From NCBI RefSeq assembly GCF_003987185.1, contig NZ_PIPS01000003.1:124001-188000 (forward strand): 64,000 nt of DNA, given 5' to 3'. The notes under the pieces were generated by a model. The model was not told the origin of the DNA and did not search any database. It saw only the letters and a program-made list of their open reading frames with translations. Position 1 is the first letter of the stretch. Each line of letters opens with the position of its first letter. This DNA is from Idiomarina aquatica (lineage in GTDB: Bacteria; Pseudomonadota; Gammaproteobacteria; Enterobacterales; Alteromonadaceae). Shown one piece after another: positions 1-8,308 of the stretch. The position numbers and the translations under genes were made by a program.

Positions 1-1427
1 GCCGATGCCGCACTTTGCTGCACCACTTGGTCTAGCTGTTGCAATGCTTTGTTAATTTCAGCAGCGCCTTTATCCTGCTCCAGTGCGGCGGCACTGATTT
101 CCTGCACGAGGCTGGAGGTTTTCATGATGCTCGGCAGTAATACTTCCAGCATTTCACCGGCGCGTTCGGACTTTTCTAGACTACCGCTGGAGTATTCAAC
201 GATTTCACCGGCTGCTAATTGACTGCGTTCAGCCAACTTGCGAACTTCGGCGGCAACCACGGTAAAGCCTTTACCGTGTTCACCGGCACGAGCGGCTTCG
301 ATGGCAGCGTTAAGCGCCAATAAGTTGGTTTGGCGAGCAATTTCTTCGATGATGCCAATCTTTTCCGCAATCGCTTTCATGGCGACCAGCGATTCATTCA
401 CGGCACTGCCGGTCTCGCGGGCGTTATTGGCGGCTTCTTGCGCCATTTGTTCCGTTTGACGGGCATTGTCAGCGGTTTGTGAGATATTTGCGGTCATTTC
501 TTCCATCGCGGATGAAATTTCTTCCAGCGAAGCGGCCTGTTCGGTCGCACCTTCTGCGATTTGCTGACCGGTATCACTCATCTCGACACTGCCGGAGGCG
601 ACGTTGCCCGATGACTCTTTAATCTCCGACACGATGTCGCGCAACTTACTGTTCATATTGCGCAGTACGCCATAAATGTCGTTGTCGCTGGCTTTTTCGT
701 CAAACACCTGATTGAGGTTGCCCTTGCCAATCTCGGTGGCCATGCGGTTAACTTCGCTGACACGGCGGAAGATAATGAAAGCTGTGGAAAGTGCGATGAA
801 CAGCGTAATAACGAACAGCAGTAGCATTTGATTACGTGCGGTGTCGTAATCGCGGGCGTTATTACCGAGCGTGGTCGCCATCTGGTTTTCGATGTTTTGG
901 TTGATGCTACTGACGCGGGTCAGAACATCATTCAATAAAGGTTCCAGTTCTTCCTGAACAAATAGGTAGCCATCGCGCGCTTGGGCATCTAGTTGCTCAA
1001 TGGTTGCGCCAGTGTCGAGGGTTGCCGAGGTCTTATCGAACAATTGATTGGTGGTTTGTTCAACACCGTTAAAGCTGCGTTCCAGTTCAGCGATTTCCTC
1101 TTTGGAGGCATCGGTAACCAGCGCTGACAATGCCGTTAAACTTTTGTCAAACGATTGCTGTGCCTCCTGAATTTGCGAACGGAAGGCGTTTTTCGAGTCG
1201 GCGGTACGTGCATTCGTGAACCGCATTGACTGCCGGTCAACCTCGAGGATGGCTGCTCGAATTCTGGCTGAAAGAACACGTTTCTCGACAGGATCGGCCA
1301 CCAGACGATTTAAACGATCGTTGGCGCCATCGAGTGAGTTGAGGCCAATTAAGCTGGATATTGCCATTAAGGCGATAAGCAGAATAAAGCCCAGTAATAC
1401 AAGGGTTTTAAGTGTGATGCGTTTCAT
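1..1427 (-). CDS. Methyl-accepting chemotaxis protein, C-terminus cut by window edge
   Basis: This is a membrane chemoreceptor that signals to a CheA-CheW array. The reading frame starts at ATG 1425-1427 and stays open to base 1, so about 475 codons are visible. The N-terminus ([20 protein letters not shown]) is a membrane segment. It is followed by a helical periplasmic region of about 170 residues resembling a four-helix-bundle sensor. A second membrane segment ([20 protein letters not shown]) and a HAMP-like stretch follow. The signalling tip is present: [20 protein letters not shown] followed by [21 protein letters not shown]. It is the last visible gene of the leftward chemotaxis operon, 27 bases after cheA. 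The ligand is unknown. Confidence 0.93.
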   Translation of the reverse strand, partial: MKRITLKTLVLLGFILLIALMAISSLIGLNSLDGANDRLNRLVADPVEKRVLSARIRAAILEVDRQSMRFTNARTADSKNAFRSQIQEAQQSFDKSLTALSALVTDASKEEIAELERSFNGVEQTTNQLFDKTSATLDTGATIEQLDAQARDGYLFVQEELEPLLNDVLTRVSSINQNIENQMATTLGNNARDYDTARNQMLLLFVITLFIALSTAFIIFRRVSEVNRMATEIGKGNLNQVFDEKASDNDIYGVLRNMNSKLRDIVSEIKESSGNVASGSVEMSDTGQQIAEGATEQAASLEEISSAMEEMTANISQTADNARQTEQMAQEAANNARETGSAVNESLVAMKAIAEKIGIIEEIARQTNLLALNAAIEAARAGEHGKGFTVVAAEVRKLAERSQLAAGEIVEYSSGSLEKSERAGEMLEVLLPSIMKTSSLVQEISAAALEQDKGAAEINKALQQLDQVVQQSAAS

Positions 1428-1454
1428 AACAAAGTTACCTTACAATGACAAAGT

Positions 1455-3527
1455 CTAAGATTGAATCGATTCAAGCAATTCGGATACGTCGAGCACCATT
1501 GCGATACTGCCGTCACCAAGAACCGTTGCCCCCATAACACCTGAAACACCGCGATAGAGCTGGCCCAGGCTTTTTATAACGGTCTGGAACTGACCCACCA
1601 CCTCATCAACGGTGATGGCGCCGGTCTCCTCGCCAACTTTTACTATTACACTTTGCTCAATGGCCGGAGCGGTGCCGGCCAAAGAGAACATCTTTCGAAG
1701 AGACACACAGGGCACCAATGCACCGCGGTGTTTTACCAACGTGGTGTCGCGCTCTACGCATTTTTCACTGGCATAAGTCTCGATGCATTCGTTGACGATA
1801 TTCAGTGGAATAACGAAGGACTCGCCAGCAACATTAACAAGCAGCCCATCGATGATGGCCAGTGTCATTGGCAATAAAATTTGTATTTCGGTACCAAGTC
1901 CAGCATCGCTCTTGATGTGAACCTTGCCCTGTAAAGAGTCAATCGACGTTCTCACAACATCCATGCCCACGCCGCGTCCTGAAACATCAGAGACTTTGTC
2001 AGCGGTAGAAAATCCGGCTTCAAAAATCAGTTGGTGTATCTGGTTTTCCGTTAATTCGTCAGTTGCTGAGATTAAGCCTTTTTCAATGGCCTTCTGACGT
2101 ACCTTTTGGGTGTTAATCCCCGCGCCATCGTCCTTAACTTTAATCAATATCTGGCCTTGGTTATGAGCGGCGGATAGGGTGATGGTGGCTTGTTCTGGCT
2201 TACCGTTAGCCGCGCGCTGTTCGGGTTTCTCAATACCGTGGTCTAAGCTGTTGCGAAGTAAGTGAATAAGCGGGTCACCCAGTTTATCCAGCATGACTTT
2301 ATCAAGTTCGGTTTCAGCGCCTTCCGTCACAAACTGGATATTTTTACCCAGCTCGTGACTGAGGTCGCGAACCACGCGGCGGAAGCGACCAAACAATGTG
2401 CCGATCGGCAGCATACGGATGTCAAACACGGTTTCGCGCAAGTCTGACGATAGCTGCATCAAGGTTTCGGCTATGGTGTTAAGCCCTTCATCATTTAACT
2501 CGCGGGCTTTTTGTTCCAGGAAGGACTGTAAGGTGACCAGTTCGCCAACCTTATCCATGAGTGCATCAAGCTTGGGCTGTGGCACTTTTATGCTGGGAAC
2601 CGAACGTGATTGTTGAGTTTCCTGTTGTGAGCGCAAGAATTTCTGCTGTTCGAGCGCTTGTTCCACGTCCTCTTGAGCGGCCGCACCACTACCCGATAGA
2701 ACTTCACCGAGTTTAGGTTGCTGCTGCAGGATGCTATCCAGTTGCTGCTGATTAATGGCGCCTTCCGCGAGTAACAAGTCTCCCAAACGGTAGGCTTCAT
2801 CGGGATCAAGTTCCTCGGTGGATATACTCCAGTCATCCGCAACAAATAAGAAAACATCATCGATACTGCTTTGACTGGCTTCGGTCGCTAATAACACGGT
2901 CAGAAAGAAGTGGCAGTCAAAAATATCAATGTCTCTGTAATCGTCTGCCGAATCAAAAGTCAGGGTTTTATTGAAGTGCGCGGACGAATGGCAGGATCCT
3001 AGCGCCGACAATTCCCGCATAACCGGGAGTAGATCAAAACCGTCTTTGAAACACTCCTTGGACGGCTTTATGGTGATCTTTAAGATGCGTTGCTCTGTCT
3101 CTGTGTTTGCAGACGTGGCGGCTGTCGACTTTGCTGGCGAACCTTCAGTCGGTAAATCTGCCCAGCGCCGGAATTGCTGAATTAAGGTTTCGCTGACCGC
3201 CATAGACTCTTTGGATGGTGGTGTTTTTTCCAGCAGTAATTCAATATGGTCTTTGGCCAATAACGTGGCTCGGATGTGCTCGTCATTCAGCATCAACTCG
3301 CCTGAGCGAACCCGTTCGAAAAAACTTTCAATGTGGTGAGTAAAGTAAGATAGGTGGTCAAAACCGACCATACCTGCAGAACCTTTAATGGTATGCATGG
3401 CACGAAATGCCGCAGCAATTTGCTCGGCGTCACGAGGGGACTCTTCTAGCACCAATAATGCATTCTCAAGGTTTTCCAGATGCTCGTAAGCTTCCTCTTT
3501 GAAAATAATGACGGGATCAATTGACAT
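1455..3527 (-). CDS. cheA: Chemotaxis histidine kinase CheA
   Basis: CheA autophosphorylates on a histidine in response to receptor arrays and passes the phosphate to CheY. The N-terminal Hpt domain has the phospho-acceptor His at about residue 45 (AMHTIKGSAGMVGF). A weakly conserved middle region of about 200 residues sits where P2 would be. The dimerisation domain, the kinase domain (HLLRNSLDHGIE N-box, DDGAGI, GRGVGMDVV) and a C-terminal CheW-like domain follow. I chose ATG 3525-3527 because GGGAG lies six bases upstream; a TTG at 3531-3533 is the alternative. The gene overlaps the STAS gene by 11 bases, so translation is probably coupled. No cheW, cheR or cheB is visible; they may lie left of the window. 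Confidence 0.95.
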   Translation of the reverse strand: MSIDPVIIFKEEAYEHLENLENALLVLEESPRDAEQIAAAFRAMHTIKGSAGMVGFDHLSYFTHHIESFFERVRSGELMLNDEHIRATLLAKDHIELLLEKTPPSKESMAVSETLIQQFRRWADLPTEGSPAKSTAATSANTETEQRILKITIKPSKECFKDGFDLLPVMRELSALGSCHSSAHFNKTLTFDSADDYRDIDIFDCHFFLTVLLATEASQSSIDDVFLFVADDWSISTEELDPDEAYRLGDLLLAEGAINQQQLDSILQQQPKLGEVLSGSGAAAQEDVEQALEQQKFLRSQQETQQSRSVPSIKVPQPKLDALMDKVGELVTLQSFLEQKARELNDEGLNTIAETLMQLSSDLRETVFDIRMLPIGTLFGRFRRVVRDLSHELGKNIQFVTEGAETELDKVMLDKLGDPLIHLLRNSLDHGIEKPEQRAANGKPEQATITLSAAHNQGQILIKVKDDGAGINTQKVRQKAIEKGLISATDELTENQIHQLIFEAGFSTADKVSDVSGRGVGMDVVRTSIDSLQGKVHIKSDAGLGTEIQILLPMTLAIIDGLLVNVAGESFVIPLNIVNECIETYASEKCVERDTTLVKHRGALVPCVSLRKMFSLAGTAPAIEQSVIVKVGEETGAITVDEVVGQFQTVIKSLGQLYRGVSGVMGATVLGDGSIAMVLDVSELLESIQS

Positions 3528-3792
3528 GCGCAACTCCCAGTAGCGAGTGCATTCCTAATAAAGCCATTGCGTTTTTAAGGTCATCGCCAACGTCGCTAAG
3601 AGTTAAACTGTGGCCACGAGCCTGTTGATTTTTTTTAACAAGGGTTAACCATTGCAGCCCGGCAGAATCAAACTCCTCAATTAACGCCAAGTTAATAACC
3701 AGCGCACCGGACCAATAACTTTCCATTATGTATTGATTCTGAAGTGCATCGAGGTCATAAATGGTTAATGAGGTGGGCTTCATCTCGTTCAT
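3517..3792 (-). CDS. STAS-domain protein of the chemotaxis operon
   Basis: This is a 91-residue single STAS domain, the fold of anti-anti-sigma factors and MlaB. It has the usual layout with a DSAG loop (EEFDSAGLQWL), in which the Ser is the position phosphorylated in SpoIIAA-type proteins. GAGGT lies five bases before the ATG. It sits between cheY (7-base gap) and cheA (11-base overlap), so it is almost certainly co-expressed with the kinase. Its role there is inferred only; it may be an array accessory or an output partner. No anti-sigma kinase gene is nearby. Confidence 0.85.
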   Translation of the reverse strand: MNEMKPTSLTIYDLDALQNQYIMESYWSGALVINLALIEEFDSAGLQWLTLVKKNQQARGHSLTLSDVGDDLKNAMALLGMHSLLGVAHVN

Positions 3793-3799
3793 AGTGACC

Positions 3800-4162
3800 T
3801 CAGGCGAGTTTAGCGACGGCGGACAACAACACGTCTGGCTTGAAAGGTTTTACCAACCAGGCTTTCGCACCGGCGGCTTTGCCTTCTGCTTTTTTACTCT
3901 CTTCAGATTCTGTGGTTAGCATGAGTACGGGCGTGAAGCGGTATTCTGGTTTGGCCTTTAGTGTTTTGACGAAGGTAATACCATCCATATTGGGCATGTT
4001 GACGTCACTCACAATCAAGTTAATTTTTTGGCCTTCGATTTTTTTTAGGGCATCCATGCCATCGACAGCATCAATCACTTGATACCCTTGAGATTTTAGT
4101 GACATTGAGACAACCTGACGGACAGATGCCGAGTCATCAACAACGAGAATGGTTTTGCTCAT
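3800..4162 (-). CDS. cheY: CheY-like single-domain response regulator
   Basis: This is a 120-residue receiver domain without an output domain. The acidic pair is at residues 9-10 (VVDDSAS), the phospho-acceptor Asp is at about residue 53 (VSDVNMPNMDG), a Thr is in MLTTES, and the Lys is in WLVKPF. CheA in the same operon is its expected phosphodonor. A CheY of this type would act on the flagellar switch or on another partner. GAGGA lies eight bases before the ATG. Seven bases separate it from the STAS gene and eleven from the receptor-like gene upstream. Confidence 0.93.
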   Translation of the reverse strand: MSKTILVVDDSASVRQVVSMSLKSQGYQVIDAVDGMDALKKIEGQKINLIVSDVNMPNMDGITFVKTLKAKPEYRFTPVLMLTTESEESKKAEGKAAGAKAWLVKPFKPDVLLSAVAKLA

Positions 4163-4173
4163 GATGTTTTTCC

Positions 4174-5346
4174 TCAGAAAAATGTAAGTTCGCTGTCAGA
4201 ATTTTTATTCGTGCTTTTAATGTTAAAGAGTCTGCGCTCGAGGTCTGTTGTCGAGCTGTCCTTTAATTCCTCAAACACCTGCTCCAGACCAGATTCAAAA
4301 CTATCTAGAGCGTCAAGTGATAATTGTTCGAATAACATTTCGGTGTTTTGTACGGAGGTTGAAAGGTGCTCAAATACCTGGCACAGACGATCCTGGAACT
4401 GCAGGCGCTGAATCGCATCGCCCACGTTTTGTTCGGCTTCGCTTCGCAATGCCATCAATTGCTCGGTATCGTCCATCACCGCATTTACCTGCCGCGTTAG
4501 CTCTTCCAGTGTTTCGCTGATACGGTCTTCGTTAGTCTTACGTTCCTGAATCGCGGCATCGTGGTTCTGTGTGGTTTGCTCGATAACTTGGTTAACTTGG
4601 GTATTCACCACATTGACCAGTTTTTCAATTTCGTTACCGGCCTGCGATGAGCGATGAGCCAATTTCCTTACTTCATCAGCAACCACAGAGAATCCTCGAC
4701 CATGTTCACCGGCACGTGCGGCTTCGATGCTGGCGTTTAGAGCAAGGAGGTTTATTTGGTCTGCAATGGTTTTGACTTCTTTGGAAAAATTAACCAGCGA
4801 TACGTTGGTATTGGCCAACGAATTAATTCGCGATGCGGTCTGATCATCTCGCTCACTGGCGTCAGCAAGTGATTGCAATAGTTGTTCGAACGTATGTGAT
4901 GTTTGTTGTAGAATAGAGCTAAGTTGCTTGCGTTCGTAATGAAGGTCGTCTTCATCGGAAGCCTTTAGCGCGATATCAAGTTGTTGCTTGAACGCATCAA
5001 ATAAGTGAGTCAAATCAGTCGTTTCTCGCTCCATTTCCGTTCGGCCCTCATCGATTAGGCGCTGCCAAATAGCGAGTAACCGGTTAAGTGGTTGGGAAAC
5101 TTTATTGCTGTCGTAGGTTACCGGGTTGTCGATGATGGTCTGTAGCCGGGTGATCGCTGAACGATGATTCAGGTTTAGTCGAGCCTGAGCTTGCCGGCAA
5201 AAAATCATCAATATCAATGCAACAAGTGTCGCAATGGCCGCTGCAACGTAGCTTACTGAAAGCCACAGTTGGATTGCCAACATGGTTAGTAAACCTGTTG
5301 CAAACCAATAAGCAGGGAGCGAGGCAGTCGGCATAACGAGACCCAT
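4174..5346 (-). CDS. Membrane-anchored MCP-like signalling protein, short
   Basis: This 390-residue chemoreceptor-like protein is probably the first gene of the leftward chemotaxis operon. It has two closely spaced N-terminal hydrophobic segments (about residues 8-50) with almost no periplasmic loop, then a coiled-coil cytoplasmic region. The conserved receptor tip is present: [20 protein letters not shown] followed by [20 protein letters not shown]. The segment after the tip is shorter and more divergent than in canonical receptors, and no separate sensor domain is visible. It may sense cytoplasmic or membrane cues. The start codon has no clear ribosome-binding site; ATG at 5332-5334 is an alternative. 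Confidence 0.85.
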   Translation of the reverse strand: MGLVMPTASLPAYWFATGLLTMLAIQLWLSVSYVAAAIATLVALILMIFCRQAQARLNLNHRSAITRLQTIIDNPVTYDSNKVSQPLNRLLAIWQRLIDEGRTEMERETTDLTHLFDAFKQQLDIALKASDEDDLHYERKQLSSILQQTSHTFEQLLQSLADASERDDQTASRINSLANTNVSLVNFSKEVKTIADQINLLALNASIEAARAGEHGRGFSVVADEVRKLAHRSSQAGNEIEKLVNVVNTQVNQVIEQTTQNHDAAIQERKTNEDRISETLEELTRQVNAVMDDTEQLMALRSEAEQNVGDAIQRLQFQDRLCQVFEHLSTSVQNTEMLFEQLSLDALDSFESGLEQVFEELKDSSTTDLERRLFNIKSTNKNSDSELTFF

Positions 5347-5422
5347 AATGAGTTAAACCATTGAAGTCGCTATATAACCTTTGATTAAGAATGCTCGCAA
5401 TAGAAACCATTAAAACGGCTTC

Positions 5423-5443
5423 AAAATACGTATTTTTACGTAA
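5423..5443. promoter_or_regulatory. Tandem ACGT-centred palindromes in a divergent intergenic region
   Basis: A perfect 14-base palindrome, AAAATACGTATTTT (5423-5436), is followed immediately by a second one, TTACGTAA (5436-5443). The two ACGT centres are ten bases apart, one helical turn. They lie between the chemotaxis operon (start 5346, leftward) and the FixJ-like gene (start 5551, rightward). This is where a regulator of either unit would bind. The binding factor is not known. Confidence 0.45.
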
Positions 5444-5550
5444 GTGGTAACTCGCAAAGAAAAACTTAGCAAATTTTTTAACTATAAGTTGACACATAAA
5501 TTAAAGCATTTAGTCTTCTATAAACTACAAGAGCTATTTATTTGAAAAGT

Positions 5551-6165
5551 ATGAAAAAAAGTAAATTACCAGTTTACGTGGTAGATGATGATGCAGCCGT
5601 GACAAACAGCCTAAAATCGGTGTTGGAATACGCTGGCCACCAGGTTTTTTGCTTTGCGAGTGCCAATGAGTTTTTGCGCTCACAACCGGAACCCTCCGGT
5701 GTGCTCATATTGGACTTGAAGCTGCCGGATATTCATGGCTTGGAAGTGCAGCAACGCCTCGTTAAAAAGGGGGTCTACCTGCCAATCATCATTTATTCAG
5801 GTACCGCTGATATTCCGGACACGGTTTCCGCACTCAAAGATGGAGCTTACACGGTGCTGCAAAAACCTGTGGCGGCCAGGCAGCTGATCGAGGTGATTAC
5901 CGAAGCCGCTGAGCACGCTGAAAAGGTACGTCAGGATATCGTTTCCCGTAAAAAAGCGGCTGAACAAGTCGCTAAATTATCCCCTCGGGAGTTGAGTATT
6001 GCGTTGTTGACCGCCGAAGGACTCTCGGCAACGCAAATTGCGGAAAAGTTGTTTATTAGTAAACGTACCGCAGAGACTCACAAATCCAATATTTTTAAAA
6101 AATTAGACATTGGTTCAACCGCGCTCTTGATCCGAATGTTGATGCTATCGGAACACTTAAACTAA
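5551..6165 (+). CDS. FixJ/NarL-type two-component response regulator
   Basis: This is a DNA-binding response regulator of about 204 residues. The receiver domain (about 5-120) has VVDDD, phospho-acceptor Asp55 (LILDLKLPDIHG), a Ser/Thr in IIYSGT and the Lys in VLQKPV. A LuxR-type helix-turn-helix follows (about 145-200: LSPRELSIALLTAEGLSATQ then IAEKLFISKRTAETHKSNIF). The PDTVSALKDGAYTVLQKPV segment is FixJ-like. ATG 5551 is chosen because it puts the receiver at the usual distance from the start; a TTG at 5542 with AAGAG upstream is possible. The hybrid kinase at 8309-10441 is the closest plausible partner (inference). Confidence 0.9.
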   Translation: MKKSKLPVYVVDDDAAVTNSLKSVLEYAGHQVFCFASANEFLRSQPEPSGVLILDLKLPDIHGLEVQQRLVKKGVYLPIIIYSGTADIPDTVSALKDGAYTVLQKPVAARQLIEVITEAAEHAEKVRQDIVSRKKAAEQVAKLSPRELSIALLTAEGLSATQIAEKLFISKRTAETHKSNIFKKLDIGSTALLIRMLMLSEHLN

Positions 6166-6171
6166 ATTACG

Positions 6172-6192
6172 TATTTACACTGATAGTAAATA
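6172..6192. promoter_or_regulatory. Inverted repeat upstream of the EAL gene
   Basis: TATTTAC (6172-6178) and GTAAATA (6186-6192) form seven-base arms around a seven-base spacer. An overlapping ACGTATTT resembles the palindromes upstream of the FixJ-like gene. It lies 7 bases after the FixJ-like stop and 50 bases before the EAL gene. No T-run follows, so an operator is more likely than a terminator. Confidence 0.35.
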
Positions 6193-6241
6193 TAGTGACT
6201 TGCCGATACTGTCGCTTCAAATCAATTGTTGAGAAGAGGCC

Positions 6242-8305
6242 ATGCACGCAAGCAACCGAATACTTATTCTGGACGATCAAGAGTGCGTCGGTATCACCAT
6301 CCGTCAAATGGCGGAAAAGATCGGTTTAATCGCTGAAAGCACCACATGCCCGAATAAATTCCTGCATGACGCCGCCCACGAACCCTTAAGTTGCCTGATT
6401 CTTGACCTTATAATGCCAGAAGTTTCTGGTGATCAAATTATTCGCGAACTCGCACGAACCCACTCTCAAACGCCTTTGGTATTGATGAGCGGTGGTGACA
6501 GGCGTGTATTGTGGGCGGCAGAACGCTCCGCTAAAGAGCACGGATTGAATGTTTTGGGAGCTTTAGAAAAACCTTTTTTTCTGAAAAACCTCAAGAAAAT
6601 ATTTGACCGTTTACCCAAAAAGTTACGTGTAGACCCTCCTGCTGAAGCTTTTAACGCAGTAGTTCTGGATGCTGAAATTATTGAACAGGGCATTAGAAAC
6701 AACGAGTTTTTTACGGTTTATCAGCCAAAAGTAGATAGTTCAACGCAAAGCCTGGTCGGTTTTGAAGTTTTGTTACGCTGGTTTAATCCTCATATTGGTG
6801 TAATTGCACCGGATGTCTTTATTAGCGCTGCGGAACAATTTGGGCTAATCGATGAATTGACAGAGTATATGTTTGAGGGGGCATTACGCTGGTTCTCACA
6901 GCACAGCAAATACAGCGGTAAAAAACATTTAAATATCGCCCTTAATATATCACCGTTATCTCTGGACAACCCCGATCTTTTTGAGCGTTTGACGGAGCGT
7001 TGTGATTTTTATTGTGTAAAACCCCAGGCAGTCACGCTTGAACTTACCGAAACCCATGCGATGCGCGACGCAGTAACTTCACTGGATATGCTATTAAGCC
7101 TTCGGCTTAAAGGATTTAAACTTTCTATTGATGACTTTGGTACGGGTTACTCGTCGTTGAAGCAATTGGTTCGTTTGCCATTTACAGAGCTAAAAATCGA
7201 CAAAAGCTTTATTGGAATCGCTACAGCGAGTCGCGAAGCCAGACACGTGATAAAAACCATCATAGATATGGCGCGTGCTTTGCACCTTACTACTGTTGCG
7301 GAAGGCGTTGAAAGTAAAGAGGTGCTCAACCTTTTGCAAATTTATGGCTGTGATCAGGTACAAGGGTACTTCATAGAAAAGCCACTCTCTGGCGCTGATA
7401 TGGATCGTTGGTTGCAGCAACGCCGTAAAAATCAGGAGGTAATTCGTACGCAGCTCATACAAACGCTCAAGTCTAATGGAGACAGCAGATTCCAGGATCT
7501 TACATCGGTGACTGCACTCGTCACGCGAATACTTAATGTCGAGTACGCAACGATCTCGTTGCTTGCCGGAAATACAGTAACCTGTACTGCTTCGGTAGGA
7601 TTCAAGCCTGACCCTCAAGATATCAGCGAAACATTTTGTAAGTACGTGGTGAGTCGTGAAGACGCTGTTATTATTAACAGTCATGATGACAGCGCTAATG
7701 GCTATCAGTTGCCACAGAGCTGGGGCAAGGATTATCATTTTTATGGAGGGTATCCCCTTTACAGTAAAACGGGACTATTACTAGGAAGTTTGTGTGCACT
7801 TCACAATAAGCCGATATCAATTGATGAGGCCGGTATTTCGGCGCTTAAGCAGGCTGCTAAATTAATAGAACTTCTTATCGCGGAATCTGTAAAAGGAGCC
7901 GCTGGTAAGGCATTGCTAAAGTCGCAATTCGAACGAGTAGACCGGGTTTTGGATATCATTAAACCTTTAGGTTATCAGGCAACTTTATTGGTTATAAAGC
8001 CACACTGGCAAGAACCTCCACACAGTCTTCGTTGGCAACTTGAAAAGCTTGAACTCGTTTTGCGAAAAAGTTGTCGTCGTTCCGATATAGTTATTCGCTT
8101 ATCCGAGCGTGAGTATGCTGTTTTGCTTGTGCACAACGCTGGTGATGGGATTGAAGACATCATTATGGAGCGGGTTGGGAAAAAGTTAAATCAATTGCAA
8201 AAAACGTTCGACAGTTGGTGTTTTCTCGGCGTTGATTTTGCGACCACGAAGGAGTCTGCGGATTACTCAGCGCAAAGCCTAATGGCACAACTCTCGCCCT
8301 ATTAA
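6242..8305 (+). CDS. Response regulator with EAL phosphodiesterase, GAF and degenerate GGDEF
   Basis: This 687-residue cytoplasmic c-di-GMP phosphodiesterase is controlled by phosphorylation. Domains in order: receiver (about 5-125, Asp55 in LILDLIMPEVSG); EAL (about 140-385); a GAF-like domain (about 400-560); and a C-terminal region that aligns with GGDEF domains but has lost the motif (SDIVIRLSEREYAVLL, where an active enzyme has GGDEF). The EAL catalytic set looks intact: EVLLRW, LNISPLSL, ELTETHAM, DDFGTGYSSL, KIDKSF and AEGVES. It should therefore degrade c-di-GMP, with the decayed GGDEF perhaps regulatory. AGAGG precedes the ATG. It follows the FixJ-like gene by 76 bases and may share its input kinase. 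Confidence 0.92.
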   Translation: MHASNRILILDDQECVGITIRQMAEKIGLIAESTTCPNKFLHDAAHEPLSCLILDLIMPEVSGDQIIRELARTHSQTPLVLMSGGDRRVLWAAERSAKEHGLNVLGALEKPFFLKNLKKIFDRLPKKLRVDPPAEAFNAVVLDAEIIEQGIRNNEFFTVYQPKVDSSTQSLVGFEVLLRWFNPHIGVIAPDVFISAAEQFGLIDELTEYMFEGALRWFSQHSKYSGKKHLNIALNISPLSLDNPDLFERLTERCDFYCVKPQAVTLELTETHAMRDAVTSLDMLLSLRLKGFKLSIDDFGTGYSSLKQLVRLPFTELKIDKSFIGIATASREARHVIKTIIDMARALHLTTVAEGVESKEVLNLLQIYGCDQVQGYFIEKPLSGADMDRWLQQRRKNQEVIRTQLIQTLKSNGDSRFQDLTSVTALVTRILNVEYATISLLAGNTVTCTASVGFKPDPQDISETFCKYVVSREDAVIINSHDDSANGYQLPQSWGKDYHFYGGYPLYSKTGLLLGSLCALHNKPISIDEAGISALKQAAKLIELLIAESVKGAAGKALLKSQFERVDRVLDIIKPLGYQATLLVIKPHWQEPPHSLRWQLEKLELVLRKSCRRSDIVIRLSEREYAVLLVHNAGDGIEDIIMERVGKKLNQLQKTFDSWCFLGVDFATTKESADYSAQSLMAQLSPY

Positions 8306-8308
8306 GGC

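Noticed and set aside
7190-7738. A 182-codon frame on the minus strand opposite the EAL gene
   Set aside because: It lies wholly inside a gene with clear domain motifs and has no recognisable domain or start signal.
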